Position numbers and translations under genes: made by a program
Part shown: piece by piece, positions 37,344-46,833 of the stretch
Layout of the letters: every line of letters starts with the position of its first letter
Position numbering within the stretch: position 1 is the stretch's first letter
The notes under the pieces: generated by a model
What the model saw: only the letters and a program-made list of their open reading frames with translations
Told to the model about the DNA's origin: nothing
The model's database searches: none
NCBI GenBank assembly: GCA_037127255.1
Contig: JBANSL010000004.1
Location: 88,556,627 to 88,620,626 of the forward strand
Reading direction: 5' to 3'
Origin: Persicaria tinctoria
Taxonomy: Eukaryota; Streptophyta; Magnoliopsida; Caryophyllales; Polygonaceae
DNA: 64,000 bases

Positions 37344-38487
37344 TTTTTTTTTTTTTTTGAACTGGAAAAAAATTGACAATATGCAGCCCTTATATGCCAA
37401 AAGTATCCAAACGGATGAAATTGCGAAGCGTAGAATCGCCATGACTCCCAGAACCGGAGAAAGCAAGACCCAGATGTGATAAACGGTCCGTAACACGATT
37501 TGCTTCCTTATAGACATGACGAATATCATAAGTTTGAAAATATCCTAGAGAGACTGGACTGTCAGAGACAATCATCTCTGAATCTCCTATAGTCATTCTA
37601 AGGCCTTTAAGGCTATTGATGATGGTGACGTTATCACCCTCAATTATTAGGTCAGTTATGTTTAGGTCTCGTGCCGCTATGATCCATTTCCACAGTGTGA
37701 AACCCTCCGAACCAGCAATAGAGGAGATAGGAGAAGGCCCAACACCGAAGAAAATCGGAGTTCCTATATGATTTCTGATAATGAATCCATAGGAGCCCTT
37801 GGGTCTTGGAGGGGGAAGAAAGGGCTCCATCAAAATTGAGTTTATATGTTCTGCTCTTGGGGGTTGTCATTTTGCTTTCTTCCTTTTGTAATGGGTCGGT
37901 TCTTTCCATCATTTTGGGGTTGTTCAAAAGTGTCGTCATTTTGCTTGAAACATTTCCATAGAAAGGTTTGATCCTTTATGAAAGTTATACTATGCTTGTT
38001 GCATTTGATTTGATGTTATCGAATAAAGATTTGTTGCGGAAGTACCAAATATTCCACCAAGCGAAAGACAAGTTTAGTGAAGCAAAGAGCTCCAAATTCT
38101 TCTTTAATGTCACGGATGATACTGTTTAAATCAGCTCCTTGGGTGAAACAGTTATTTAGTGTCGTTGTTAGTGTGGGATCCAGTGTTGTTATTGTGGTTC
38201 ACGAGATCGGACAATCCCAAAGAAGATGGATGAGGTATTTGTAATTAGAGTCACAGTGAGGGCAAATAGTCGGTATTCCCATACCACGTGAAGCAAGTCT
38301 GGCTGAGGTGGGTACTCCGTTTTTTGTAATCTTCCATAGAAGTGTTATGGCCTTTGGTGGTACATCAAGGTTCCAAATCCATATCATGTCAGATTTTTGA
38401 AGGTGTTTCTTGTTGCTGATCATCGCAATTGCAGAACTTGTAGAAAACCAACTATTCTTGCTCCATTTCCAATATAGTCGTGTCATA
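37344..38487 (-). mobile_element. 5'-truncated L1-type LINE with zf-RVT and RNase H
   Basis: On the minus strand, 38486-38199 encodes the zinc-binding region that follows plant LINE reverse transcriptases (WNLDVPPKAITLLWK, then C-x-x-C...H). The frames at 37939-37652 and 37833-37390 together carry a plant-type RNase H domain (LNFDGA, IIEGDN, HVYKEANRVTDRL). A 3' tail with A16 follows (T run at 37345-37361 on the plus strand). Frameshifts separate the pieces, so it is a pseudo-element. It supplies no RT catalytic core. Confidence 0.8.
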
Positions 38488-38547
38488 TTTTTTTTATGGT
38501 GACATTACATGACTTTTTATTTAATTTGTGTGATTCTCTTTATACAT

Positions 38548-38797
38548 TTTTTTACAAGGTAAGAATTCGAGAGTCAGACATGTCTTACACCTCGAGAGGC
38601 CGACAAAGTTGGCAGACGACAAACCGTCAAAACATACAATGAAAATAAAAAAAAAGGTGCAAACCAGACAGTTACAAGCAAACAAATCCGGACGATCTAG
38701 CAAACATAAACCTAACACGTTGGGGACAACATAGACTACGAACTGAAGCCAAGCGCTACCAAGCAGCGATACCGCTGATCAACGGTACATCAAGAGT
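38548..38797 (-). mobile_element. Non-LTR family A copy with 12-bp target duplication
   Basis: Flanked by CTCTTTATACAT (38536-38547) and CTCTTGATACAT (38798-38809). The paralogous block retains a single CTCTTGATACAT at 50550-50561, the empty site. This shows a target-primed insertion of a 250-bp, 5'-truncated copy. Confidence 0.85.
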
Positions 38798-38832
38798 CTC
38801 TTGATACATTTTATTTATATGTTTCCCCCTTC

Positions 38833-38838
<6 letters not shown>

Positions 38839-38928
<90 letters not shown>
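38839..38928. repeat. (GA)45 microsatellite
   Basis: An uninterrupted 90-bp GA tract. Open frames on both strands here are low-complexity artefacts. Confidence 0.97.
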
Positions 38929-38931
<3 letters not shown>

Positions 38932-38959
38932 TTGTGCACAAGGCTTAGGATGTGCATTG

Positions 38960-39328
38960 TGCACAAAATATTATTCGGTGAAATGTGAAACATTATTCAG
39001 TGAAATTTGAAGCATTATTCGGTGAAATGTGAGTATTGTTTAGGGGAATGTGAAACATTATTTGGTGAAATTTGAGGCATTCCATATAAATTGTAACTAT
39101 TGTTCAGGGAATTGAGGTTTCTTTTATTTGAAATGGAAAAATAAAAAAACTAAACATTATTCGGTAGAATGTTATAAATTATTCAGTGGAATTGAGACGT
39201 TTTCATCTGAACTGAACGGAAAAAAAAAAACATAACAGTATTCGGTAGAATGTTTCACATTTCACCGAATAATGCTTAAAATTTCACCGAATAATGTTTC
39301 ACATTTCACCGAATAATATTTATGCACT
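38960..39328. mobile_element. MITE with ATTATTCGGTGAAAT repeats
   Basis: The left arm (gtgcacaaaatattattcgg, then tgaaatgtgaaac) is repeated in reverse complement at the right end (39290-39328). Between them, the word ATTATTCGGTGAAAT(G/T)TG recurs several times in both orientations. Boundaries and target duplication are uncertain. Confidence 0.55.
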
Positions 39329-39573
39329 CTGGAACCACTCCCTATATATATACACACACTTACTTTTTTTACCATATACTCTAAATAATCTATTTTTTTT
39401 AAATAGACCCTACACCTCTTGAATCACGTATGTGTGACTCAAAAGATGTAAGGTACATTTATATGTAAATTAAATATCCTTCACTTCTTAAGTCATACGA
39501 GGCCAAGTACATGTGGTGTATGTAATAATATAAGTGAACGCAAATAAAACACGTGTTTAATTTTAGATTGTGA

Positions 39574-39648
39574 TTTTTTTTTTTTGATTAGGAAAAAATT
39601 CCCATAGTGAACGCAAGAGCCTCAACTTTAGAATTCCCATAGTCTATC
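39574..39648 (-). mobile_element. Very short truncated family A 3' end
   Basis: A T run and gattagg lie between TTAGATTGTGA at 39563-39573 and the same word at 39649-39659, so this looks like an extremely truncated insertion with an 11-bp target duplication. A tandem copy of agaattcccatagtctatct follows. Confidence 0.5.
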
Positions 39649-39827
39649 TTAGATTGTGAAATGTTTTAGAATTCCCATAGTCTATCTTATGCCTAATTTT
39701 ACGACTTGCTCCAAGTGCCCTCAAGTATAAACTATATACAGTGCTTTACAACCGCTCTATATGTTAAATGAACATTGACTCGCCCATTAAGTAGTAGACC
39801 CTAGCAACGTACAATTCTACTCCACGT

Positions 39828-40335
39828 TCCCTACATACACCGCACATACTTCGTCGGATCCAACGTTGTAGCAACGTTGGATTAGACGTTGCTACAACGT
39901 TGGATTAGACGTTGCTACAACGTTGGATTAGACGTTGCTACAACGTTCAATCCGACGTTGTTAATTGTGTGCTAATTTCACTTATCGGATGTTATAACAA
40001 CGTTGAATTTGACGTTTTACAACGTCAAATTAAACGTTGCTAATACGGGTAAGATCGGGCCTAATATAAGATATTAAAAAAAAAAATGATTTGCAACGTC
40101 CTTTTGGACGTTGTGTTTTTTTTTTGTGTGTGTGAGTGTGGGTGAGTGGGTGTGAATTTTTTTTTTTACCCTAGCAACGTCGGATCCGACGTTGTTAGTC
40201 CGGTTCGGCCCGATCCGATCCTTCACTTCACATATTATAACGTTAGATCCGACGTTGTAATATAATTAATGTTGCAACATCGAATTCGACGTTGATTAGC
40301 AGCTCTAATTCGCGGATTTGCGGTGTATATAGGGA
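39828..40335. mobile_element. Inverted-repeat element built of AACGT palindromes
   Basis: The ends read TCCCTACATACACCGCACAT and, on the other strand at the right, TCCCTATATACACCGCAAAT. The interior contains a 23-bp unit (gttggattagacgttgctac plus aac) in about three tandem copies at 39886-39955, the perfect 20-bp palindrome CAACGTCGGATCCGACGTTG at 40175-40194, and the hairpin CAACGTCC/GGACGTTG near 40096. No coding content. Confidence 0.6.
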
Positions 40336-40359
40336 CACCCATTCAACTCGTACTATAGT

Positions 40360-42012
40360 TTTTTTTTTGATTAAGTAAGAATTCGAGATCAGACAAGCCT
40401 GATTCTCGAGAGGCCGACGAATCAGCAGGCGAAAACCGCCTAAACATACAATGAAAATAAAAAATGGTTCTAAGAAACAAACAAAAATAACTCTACAACA
40501 CGAACGAACTGAAGAACTCCTCCCGACAGTTGCGGACGACGGCGAAGAACGAAGCCAAGCACCACCGAAACAGTAGCACCGAGAGCCAGCGGTAACAACA
40601 GGAATCTATCTCATGTGGAAAGTGCAGGCGAAACTCCAAGGAAGCTCCTTAGTCCTTCCCGGATACGGAGTCGCCCTGAACGCACCACCACGACCCCAGC
40701 CAGTCCCGACTCCAAACTTCACGCCCCCAACCAAGCAGAAGACCTCCAAGAAAACGCCGAAAGTAGAGCCACACAATGCTTGTGCAAAAACGCCAAAAGA
40801 ATTAGCCAACCGAAAATTTTAGACAAGTCCATACGGAATTTGGACAAACCCTTTCAGGATTTTATCAATAAATTCATATAAATGTTTAAATGAAAACAAA
40901 TACTCCATCCGATCGGAAATATTTGATGTTTTGACTTTTTGCACGTACTTTAAGGAGCTAAAAACTATATAAAATATTAGTCTTTTAATTAAAGTTTTTT
41001 CACAATTTAATACTTATTACTAATAAATATTAAACTATGAAAAATTTTATTTAAAATGAATAAGATTTTATATAGTTTTTAGCTCCTAAAATTACGTGCA
41101 CAAAAGTCAAACATCAAATATTTCCGATCGGAGGGAGTATATAAATTCGTACAAGTTTTTTTATTTTAACATTTTTTTTAATCTCTATCGAGCTGATTAA
41201 GGCCCAAGCTTTTACCTTGGGCCCAAAGAGAGAAAAATCAGGCCCGAACACTCTTTTCTCCTTTTTTTTTTTTGGATCTGTGACTTTGTACGATTACCAT
41301 CAGTAATCACCGGTCACCACCAACCCCAAGCTACAACACCGACAGCGACAAAAACCACCACGGGAGGGCTTGCGCCATAGCCGCTTAGAGCAGCCGGAGG
41401 AGGACGGGTGGGGGCGACGAGAACACAACCAGACAACCCTAACCCCAAACCAGGGAGGGCGACCGGAGTTAAGCCGAGGTGTTTCAGACCGAGCCCAAGA
41501 TCGGAAAATCAGAGGCCAGTTTGTTCGAATAAGATTAGATAGGTAATGAAATTGAGATCCAGGATCACGAATCTACAAAAGCCCTATGAAAATGGAGCTA
41601 TAAGGTCGGTAGATTGGTTGCAAAAGCAAAGGAACGCCGAGCCAAGAGGGAGGACAAAGCATCGACGACCAAGACGGATGACAAGGCGGGGTGGTGTGAT
41701 TCCGACGCCACACACAAAGCCGGAGCATCGGGAGGAAGCAGAACAATCACCACAGGCCGACATCGGCAAGGCGACAGAGAGGTATTTGAAGAGATGAGTT
41801 CAAAAGCCCCAAAAATGCAGGAGGATTCGAGTGGAGCGTGTACTGAGTTAGAGGCGGTCGAAGCCGAGTTGGCAGTAGCCGAAGCCGAGTTGGCAGTGGC
41901 CGAAGCTGAGATTAGAGGTCCCTCCCTCTCTAGAACACTAGACAGAGGAGGGAGAGTTTTTCTCCTATGTGTTTTTGTAGTATCTTAAATTGATATCACT
42001 GGTGAATTCACC
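40360..42012 (-). mobile_element. Full-length-looking non-LTR family A element with 18-bp target duplication
   Basis: TTCAACTCGTACTATAGT occurs directly on both sides (40342-40359 and 42013-42030). The unit has a T run at its plus-strand left edge (poly(A) on the minus strand) and the family core at 40370-40445. A nested Stowaway (40903-41137) interrupts it, so the original element is about 1.4 kb. Minus-strand frames are short and I see no reverse transcriptase, so it is non-autonomous. Near the right end a 21-bp unit (gccgaagccgagttggcagt region, 41849-41910) repeats about 2.7 times. Confidence 0.8.
40903..41137. mobile_element. Stowaway-like MITE
   Basis: CTCCATCCGATCGGAAATAT at the left; the complement ending CCGATCGGAGGGAG at the right; TA on both sides (40901-40902, 41138-41139). 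Confidence 0.85.
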
Positions 42013-42212
42013 TTCAACTCGTACTATAGTGATTGTACATACGTAATACGTTATACGTAACATTTACCTCAATTGCCTTACACTATACGAAATATATATA
42101 TATATATATTATCTCAATTGCCTTACACTATACGAAATATATACGTATGCATAGTCGTATGTACATAGTTCGTCTAGTTCTTTTTATATACCACCTTTGA
42201 GATTCCTCCTTC

Positions 42213-42617
42213 CAGGGGCGGATTCAAAAAAAAATTCGGGGTGGGCACAATTTTGTAAGGAAATTTTTTATATTATTCTTATAATAAATATATTTTTAAA
42301 TATATATGAAAAGAATACCTTAAATTTATTATAAGAAAATTTATTATTATTTAGTTATAAAAACTAAATAAATTATAAGAATTTTAAAATAATGGAAAAT
42401 GGATTGAGAAAAATATAAATAAAAATATGTGGCGCGCTATTGGGATTTGAACAAGGATTGAGTTGAATTTTATTTAAAATTGAGTGAGCTGAACCACTAA
42501 AGATCGATACTTGTATATTCTTTTTAATTTTTTTTTACCTAACACATATATTTTCATATTTTTTTCGGATCGGGGTGGGCGACGGCCCGGTGTCGCCTAC
42601 CCTTGGATCCACCCCTG
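42213..42617. mobile_element. Non-autonomous hAT element with 8-bp target duplication
   Basis: Ends CAGGGGCGGATTCA and, on the other strand, CAGGGGTGGATCCA; direct duplications CCTCCTTC at 42205-42212 and 42618-42625. 405 bp, no transposase. Confidence 0.88.
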
Positions 42618-42789
42618 CCTCCTTCTGTGAGGAGGAGAATGGAGAGGCATGTAATGTAATGAGCCGAAGCTCCTATTCAATATATATACTTGAAGGAGTT
42701 AAAAAATTATATAAAATATTCACATTTTAATATTTTTTTTATAATTTAATACTCATTAGTAATGATTTTTTTTAAATGTTTAAAAAACA

Positions 42790-43610
42790 TATTTATTTAT
42801 CAAAATATTTACAAAAATGTTCATTTTTTTTTGCAGGTTTAACAAAGAAACACGGTTTTGAACCTTGTTTCTTGTGCAAATCAATAATTTGAACCTAGCG
42901 CTGGAAGAGAAATTACATTTTCCTATAAAATTGCGGTTTCAAACCGAGTTTTATTCCTATTTTCAGGCAAAATGCGGTTTCAAATCGCGTTTTATATATC
43001 CGTAAAGCAGCACTTGGCCCCTGGGCATCTTCCCCATCAGCATCTGTCGCTGCCACCCTCGCCTTCCTCCCCACCCACCCTCGTCGCTGCCTCACCGCCT
43101 TCCTCTCCTGCCTACCCTCGTCTTCCTCTTCTGCTTCGCCCCGCCGTTATCGATACCCCTCCGCCGGCCACCCTCCGTTATCGATCCCCTCCGCCGACCT
43201 TCGACCCCGACAACCCTCTTCGGGCTCGAATCCGCCGAGCAGGCCTGATTAGCCGCCTCCTTCCTAGCGAAATCTCATCGATTTCAGGCTCGGAGCCGCC
43301 GAGCAGGAGGAAGCCTCTTCCTTCCATTCCTGTTAAAAAAAAAAAAAATAACAGAGAGACGCGGGTTCAACCCGCGTTTCTAGTGTAATTTTTTTGCAAA
43401 ATTACGAAACTCATCCACAAATAAAATTAAAATAGAAACGCGGTCTGAGACCGCGTTTCTTTTGTTAATTTTTTGCCGACTTTTTCTTCAATTTCACATT
43501 TTATCCTTTGTGAATAAAACGCGGTCTCAGACCGCGTTTTTCTGCCAAACCTGCAAAAAATGAATATTTTTGTAAATATTTTAAAAGTTTGAATATTTTG
43601 ATAATTAATT
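42790..43610. mobile_element. Inverted-repeat element with six CGGT palindromes and a GC-rich insert (Pack-MULE-like)
   Basis: The ends are inverted over at least 45 bp (atttacaaaaatgttcattt, then gcaggttt, against its complement at 43547-43600). Six palindromes of similar design lie inside, at 42847-42871, 42928-42953, 42969-42992, 43356-43380, 43435-43459 and 43516-43540. The last two have perfect 12-bp arms. The middle (43010-43330) is GC-rich, proline/serine-rich in translation and unlike its AT-rich surroundings, suggesting a captured gene fragment. The element ends are approximate. Confidence 0.55.
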
Positions 43611-43659
43611 AATTTTTAGTCAATATTTTTTAAAAAAATTCGATTTTTAGGTGTTTATT

Positions 43660-43880
43660 TGAGTGTTTATTATCTCATTTATCTTATTTGGTTTGAAAGT
43701 ACCACAATACCCTTAATAGTAACCAAACAAACTCCACTTTTTATAGATAAACGGTTTTTCTCCCCATACGGAGATTATCTTATTGTTTAAATTGTTAACT
43801 ACTTTTACCAACCGTTTATAAATTTTACTATGTTTATAATTTTAGTCAGTTTATTAACCCCATCTCATACGAACCCTTAT
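43660..43880. mobile_element. Right half of a PIF/Harbinger-like MITE
   Basis: Shares tatcttatttggtttgaaag and the terminal CCCATCTCATACGAACCC with the complete element at 3081-3442; the left part is missing. Confidence 0.55.
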
Positions 43881-44204
43881 GTTGCCACAACGACCCACAA
43901 TCACTTTCTATTATTGAAAAAATATTTGATCTGAAATTTAATACAACAATGTTTACATACTTAAATTGGAAAGTGAAATATTTATTATAGTTGTGTTTTG
44001 TACATATAATAATTTATTTTTGGATTAAATGAAAATAGATAAAAGTAAATGGGTAAAAAACCATTCATATTTCATCCATCTCAGCCGCTCATCCGACGGA
44101 TGGTGGCTTGGTGGGTGAAGTAATATGGAGGGTGGTTGGCGGGGTTATAGTCCATCTATGGTGGATCGGGTGAAATGAAGGTTCATCCACCCACCACCCT
44201 ATCA

Positions 44205-44403
44205 ACTTTTCGGGTGTTTGATCTTTTTGGAACGTTTGTTGTTAAGTTTATTTCTATTTGGTTCATTACGTCTGTTATTGTATTTCTGTTTCTGTTCTTA
44301 GATTGCTCTGTTAGACGGTTCTCCGTCTGCCGACTTCGGTTGGCCTCTCGATGAGTCAAGCCTGTCTGACCTTCGAATTTTTACCTAATCCAAAAAAAAA
44401 AAA
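44205..44403 (+). mobile_element. Non-LTR family A copy, plus orientation, 5'-truncated
   Basis: The family core appears in forward orientation (ccgtctgccgacttcggttg at about 44326-44345, ctgtctgaccttcgaatt...acctaatcc) and ends in a poly(A) run at 44391-44403. It therefore shows which strand carries the tail. Confidence 0.75.
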
Positions 44404-44544
44404 ATGAAAATCAAGAAAATACATTAAAGTACAAGGGTTTTATTTTTAAAGAGTCATAAGGAAAGGACAACAAAATTTAACATCATATATGATCGTATCT
44501 ATAGGTCGGTTGTACGTGGGCAGAGAGGATCTTCTACAACAACT

Positions 44545-44745
44545 ATAATATTGCATCCGATTGTAAATATAAAGCATTTGATTTTTATGCACGTATTTTA
44601 AAGAGTTAAAAACTATATAAAATATTAATTTTTTAAAAATATATGTGTAGCATGAGGAATATTCATATGAAAAATATTTTTTTTTAAAAAAATATAAAAT
44701 TTGATTTAAATATAACATTTATCATAGAAAAAAATCTGATAGGAG
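44545..44745. mobile_element. Degenerate Stowaway-like MITE
   Basis: The internal sequence aagagttaaaaactatataa, followed by aatatt, matches the Stowaway group and the right end resembles ...ctgataggag, but both termini are eroded. Confidence 0.45.
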
Positions 44746-44936
44746 TGAAAAGTTAACAATGAGGTTTGGACCTTTTTTTTAAAAAAAAAAATTCTATATT
44801 TGAGCCTATTAATTTCATTTCTTTACTAATTAAGCTAAACAAGAGTGTTCTCTTTCACATTTTTATATTTTTTTTTAAAAAAAAATTCTACATTTTTCTA
44901 CTGGAGGGGTAGGGGAAACATGTGGCTAGGGTTGTT

Positions 44937-45312
44937 ATATCACTTATATGAGTTGAACAACTCGAACTTGACTAAGGATCGGCTCGAAAAAAGCTCGATT
45001 CGAGCTCGTTCACTTACCTAAACAAGCCGAGCTTGAACATGATTTTAAACTCGGTTGAAAACTCGGCTCATTCGATTTAGGCTCAAATAGCTCGAATTTT
45101 ATGGAATTTCTAAAATTTTCTTTAAATTAATATTTTAAGACCAAGTAAAACTACTTAGAGCTCGAAAAAAAGTCCGGCTCGAGCTCGTTCATTTACTAAA
45201 ACAAGCCAAACTTGAAAAAAAAAACTCGTTTAGAAATTGGGCTCGACTCGAGCTCGTTTACTAAATAAACCAAGCTTGAACATGCTAACTTTGGCTTGTT
45301 CGACACCGGCTA
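44937..45312. mobile_element. hAT-like element with GAGCTCG repeats
   Basis: Begins TAGGGTTGTTATAT and has repeated ctcgagctcgttcatttac words. It is the reverse-orientation relative of the element at 58199-58775. The right end is TAGCCGGTGTCG on the other strand. No clean 8-bp duplication, probably because an LTR starts at 45317. Confidence 0.5.
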
Positions 45313-45316
45313 TGGC

Positions 45317-46833
45317 TGTAACGGTCCAGAATTATGATTTCTGGGTTACGTTTCAAGGGATGAAACCCCTTGTTCGGATCTTGTAATCCAAGTACGGGTC
45401 AAGGTTTCAAACCCTTTTAAGATTAGTAGAAAGAGAGATTTCAAACCCTAAAAACCTCGAAGGGCCGTTGGGTACCCTTAACCTCTTCTAAGACTATGTC
45501 GCGAAATTCATTTCAAACGAAAGTAAAGCGGAAGCAAAGTTTAGATACAAGTGTCATGGTATAGCCGGGTCAAAACCAAATCACAGTGTGTTGGGATAAA
45601 ACACTTCCCACATCGGTGGTGGAGTGAAAAACAAACCAAAATATAAGGGAGGGAGAAGCCCCTACACAATGGCTTAAGCTTTTGTGTAAAGTGGTGGATC
45701 CCGACCTTATAAACAAAAATAAAAATAAAAAATCCGACACAACTCCCGATTTGATACGACTCGGCTCGGGATTCTCAGATTCTCACATGGTATCAGAGCA
45801 GGTCCGAGTCGGGTCGGTTTTCCTGGCTTCGGGATAGGCTAAAAGAGAATGAGATGCTGAATCCCGTTGTAAAAAACCGGGCGAGCTATAAAGAGATTGA
45901 GAGTCTCGACCCGGGAGAAGATTTTTCTTTTTAAAAAAAAGAAAAAAAAAAGATTTCAAGTGTCAACCCGATCCAGGCGGGTTGCACTTGAGGGGGCGTG
46001 TTGGGATAAAACACTTCCCACATTGGTGGTGGAGTGAAAAACAAACCAAAATATAAGGGAGGGAGAAGCCCTTACACAATGGCTTAAGCTTTTGTGTAAA
46101 GTGGTGGATCCCGACCTTATAAACAAAAATAAAAATAAAGAACCCGACACAACTCCCGATTTGATACGACCCGACTCGGGATTCTCGGATTCTCACACAG
46201 TGGGTAGGGCGATTTTCTGGGTTTGTTTTAGAAAGTGGGGTGGGGCAATTTTCTGGGTTTGTTTCTGCAGAGAGATAGAAGAGGGTGGGAGGTGCATCTC
46301 TGATGGGTTTTTCCTTTTGTGGACTGTTGTGAGAGAGAGTGAGGCAGAGTGAGTGTTTTATGGTGTGGATTGGCACAAGAAAACAAATGCAATATGTGAA
46401 TTGCCAATTTGCAAGGACAAGAGAATCTCCTCCTAACAGATATCCGAGAGAGAGAGAAAGAGAGGGAGAGAGGGGAAAAATCAAAAGAAAAAGGAAAAGA
46501 AAAGGAAATAAGTTTAGGAATGGTCCCCACAATACCAGTTTAAAATCCCGACGCCCGACCCCAATCTCGCTCACTAATTAAATCCCGACACTAGGAATTT
46601 AAATCGAATTTTTTAATCACTATCGGAATTAAATTAAATTTATTAACACTTGGAGCTCGAAAGCGGAATTAAATTCCGTTAAAATCCAAATTCTAAAACG
46701 ATGCCAGAATGACTTTAAAATCAAAACTTGTGCTCAATGATGAGTTTTCTCCCATTTTTTACAAATCGAATAAAATAATATATATTTAATTTAAATAATA
46801 ATAAAATAATATAAAATATATTCGGCCTTTACA
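45317..46833 (-). mobile_element. Old LTR of a minus-strand gypsy-type element, with a nested TRIM
   Basis: The plus strand runs from TGTAACGGTCC to GGCCTTTACA, so on the minus strand it starts TGTAAAGGCC and ends GGACCGTTACA, an LTR with TG...CA ends. Immediately outside, the minus strand reads a purine-rich AGAGGTGGATGAA and the motif GTCTCGGGGACGAGAC, as found next to 3' LTRs of plant Tekay-like elements. The TRIM at 45589-46197 is inserted in it, and no second LTR was recognised. Confidence 0.5.
45589..46197 (+). mobile_element. Complete TRIM (terminal-repeat retrotransposon in miniature)
   Basis: Two 199-bp LTRs (45589-45787 and 45999-46197), both starting TGTTGGGATAAAAC and ending TTCTCACA. 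The initiator-tRNA-Met primer site TGGTATCAGAGC follows the first LTR directly (45788-45799), and a polypurine tract TTGAGGGGGCG (45988-45998) precedes the second. Direct 5-bp duplications CAGTG lie at 45584-45588 and 46198-46202. The internal 211 bp encodes nothing. I count 7 LTR differences, all transitions. Confidence 0.95.

Noticed and set aside
38801..39010. Open frames of RE/SL repeats across the GA tract
   Set aside because: Pure microsatellite translation; no coding support.
39886..39970. CRISPR-like array of 23-bp repeats
   Set aside because: Units are contiguous without unique spacers, palindromic, and inside an inverted-repeat plant element.
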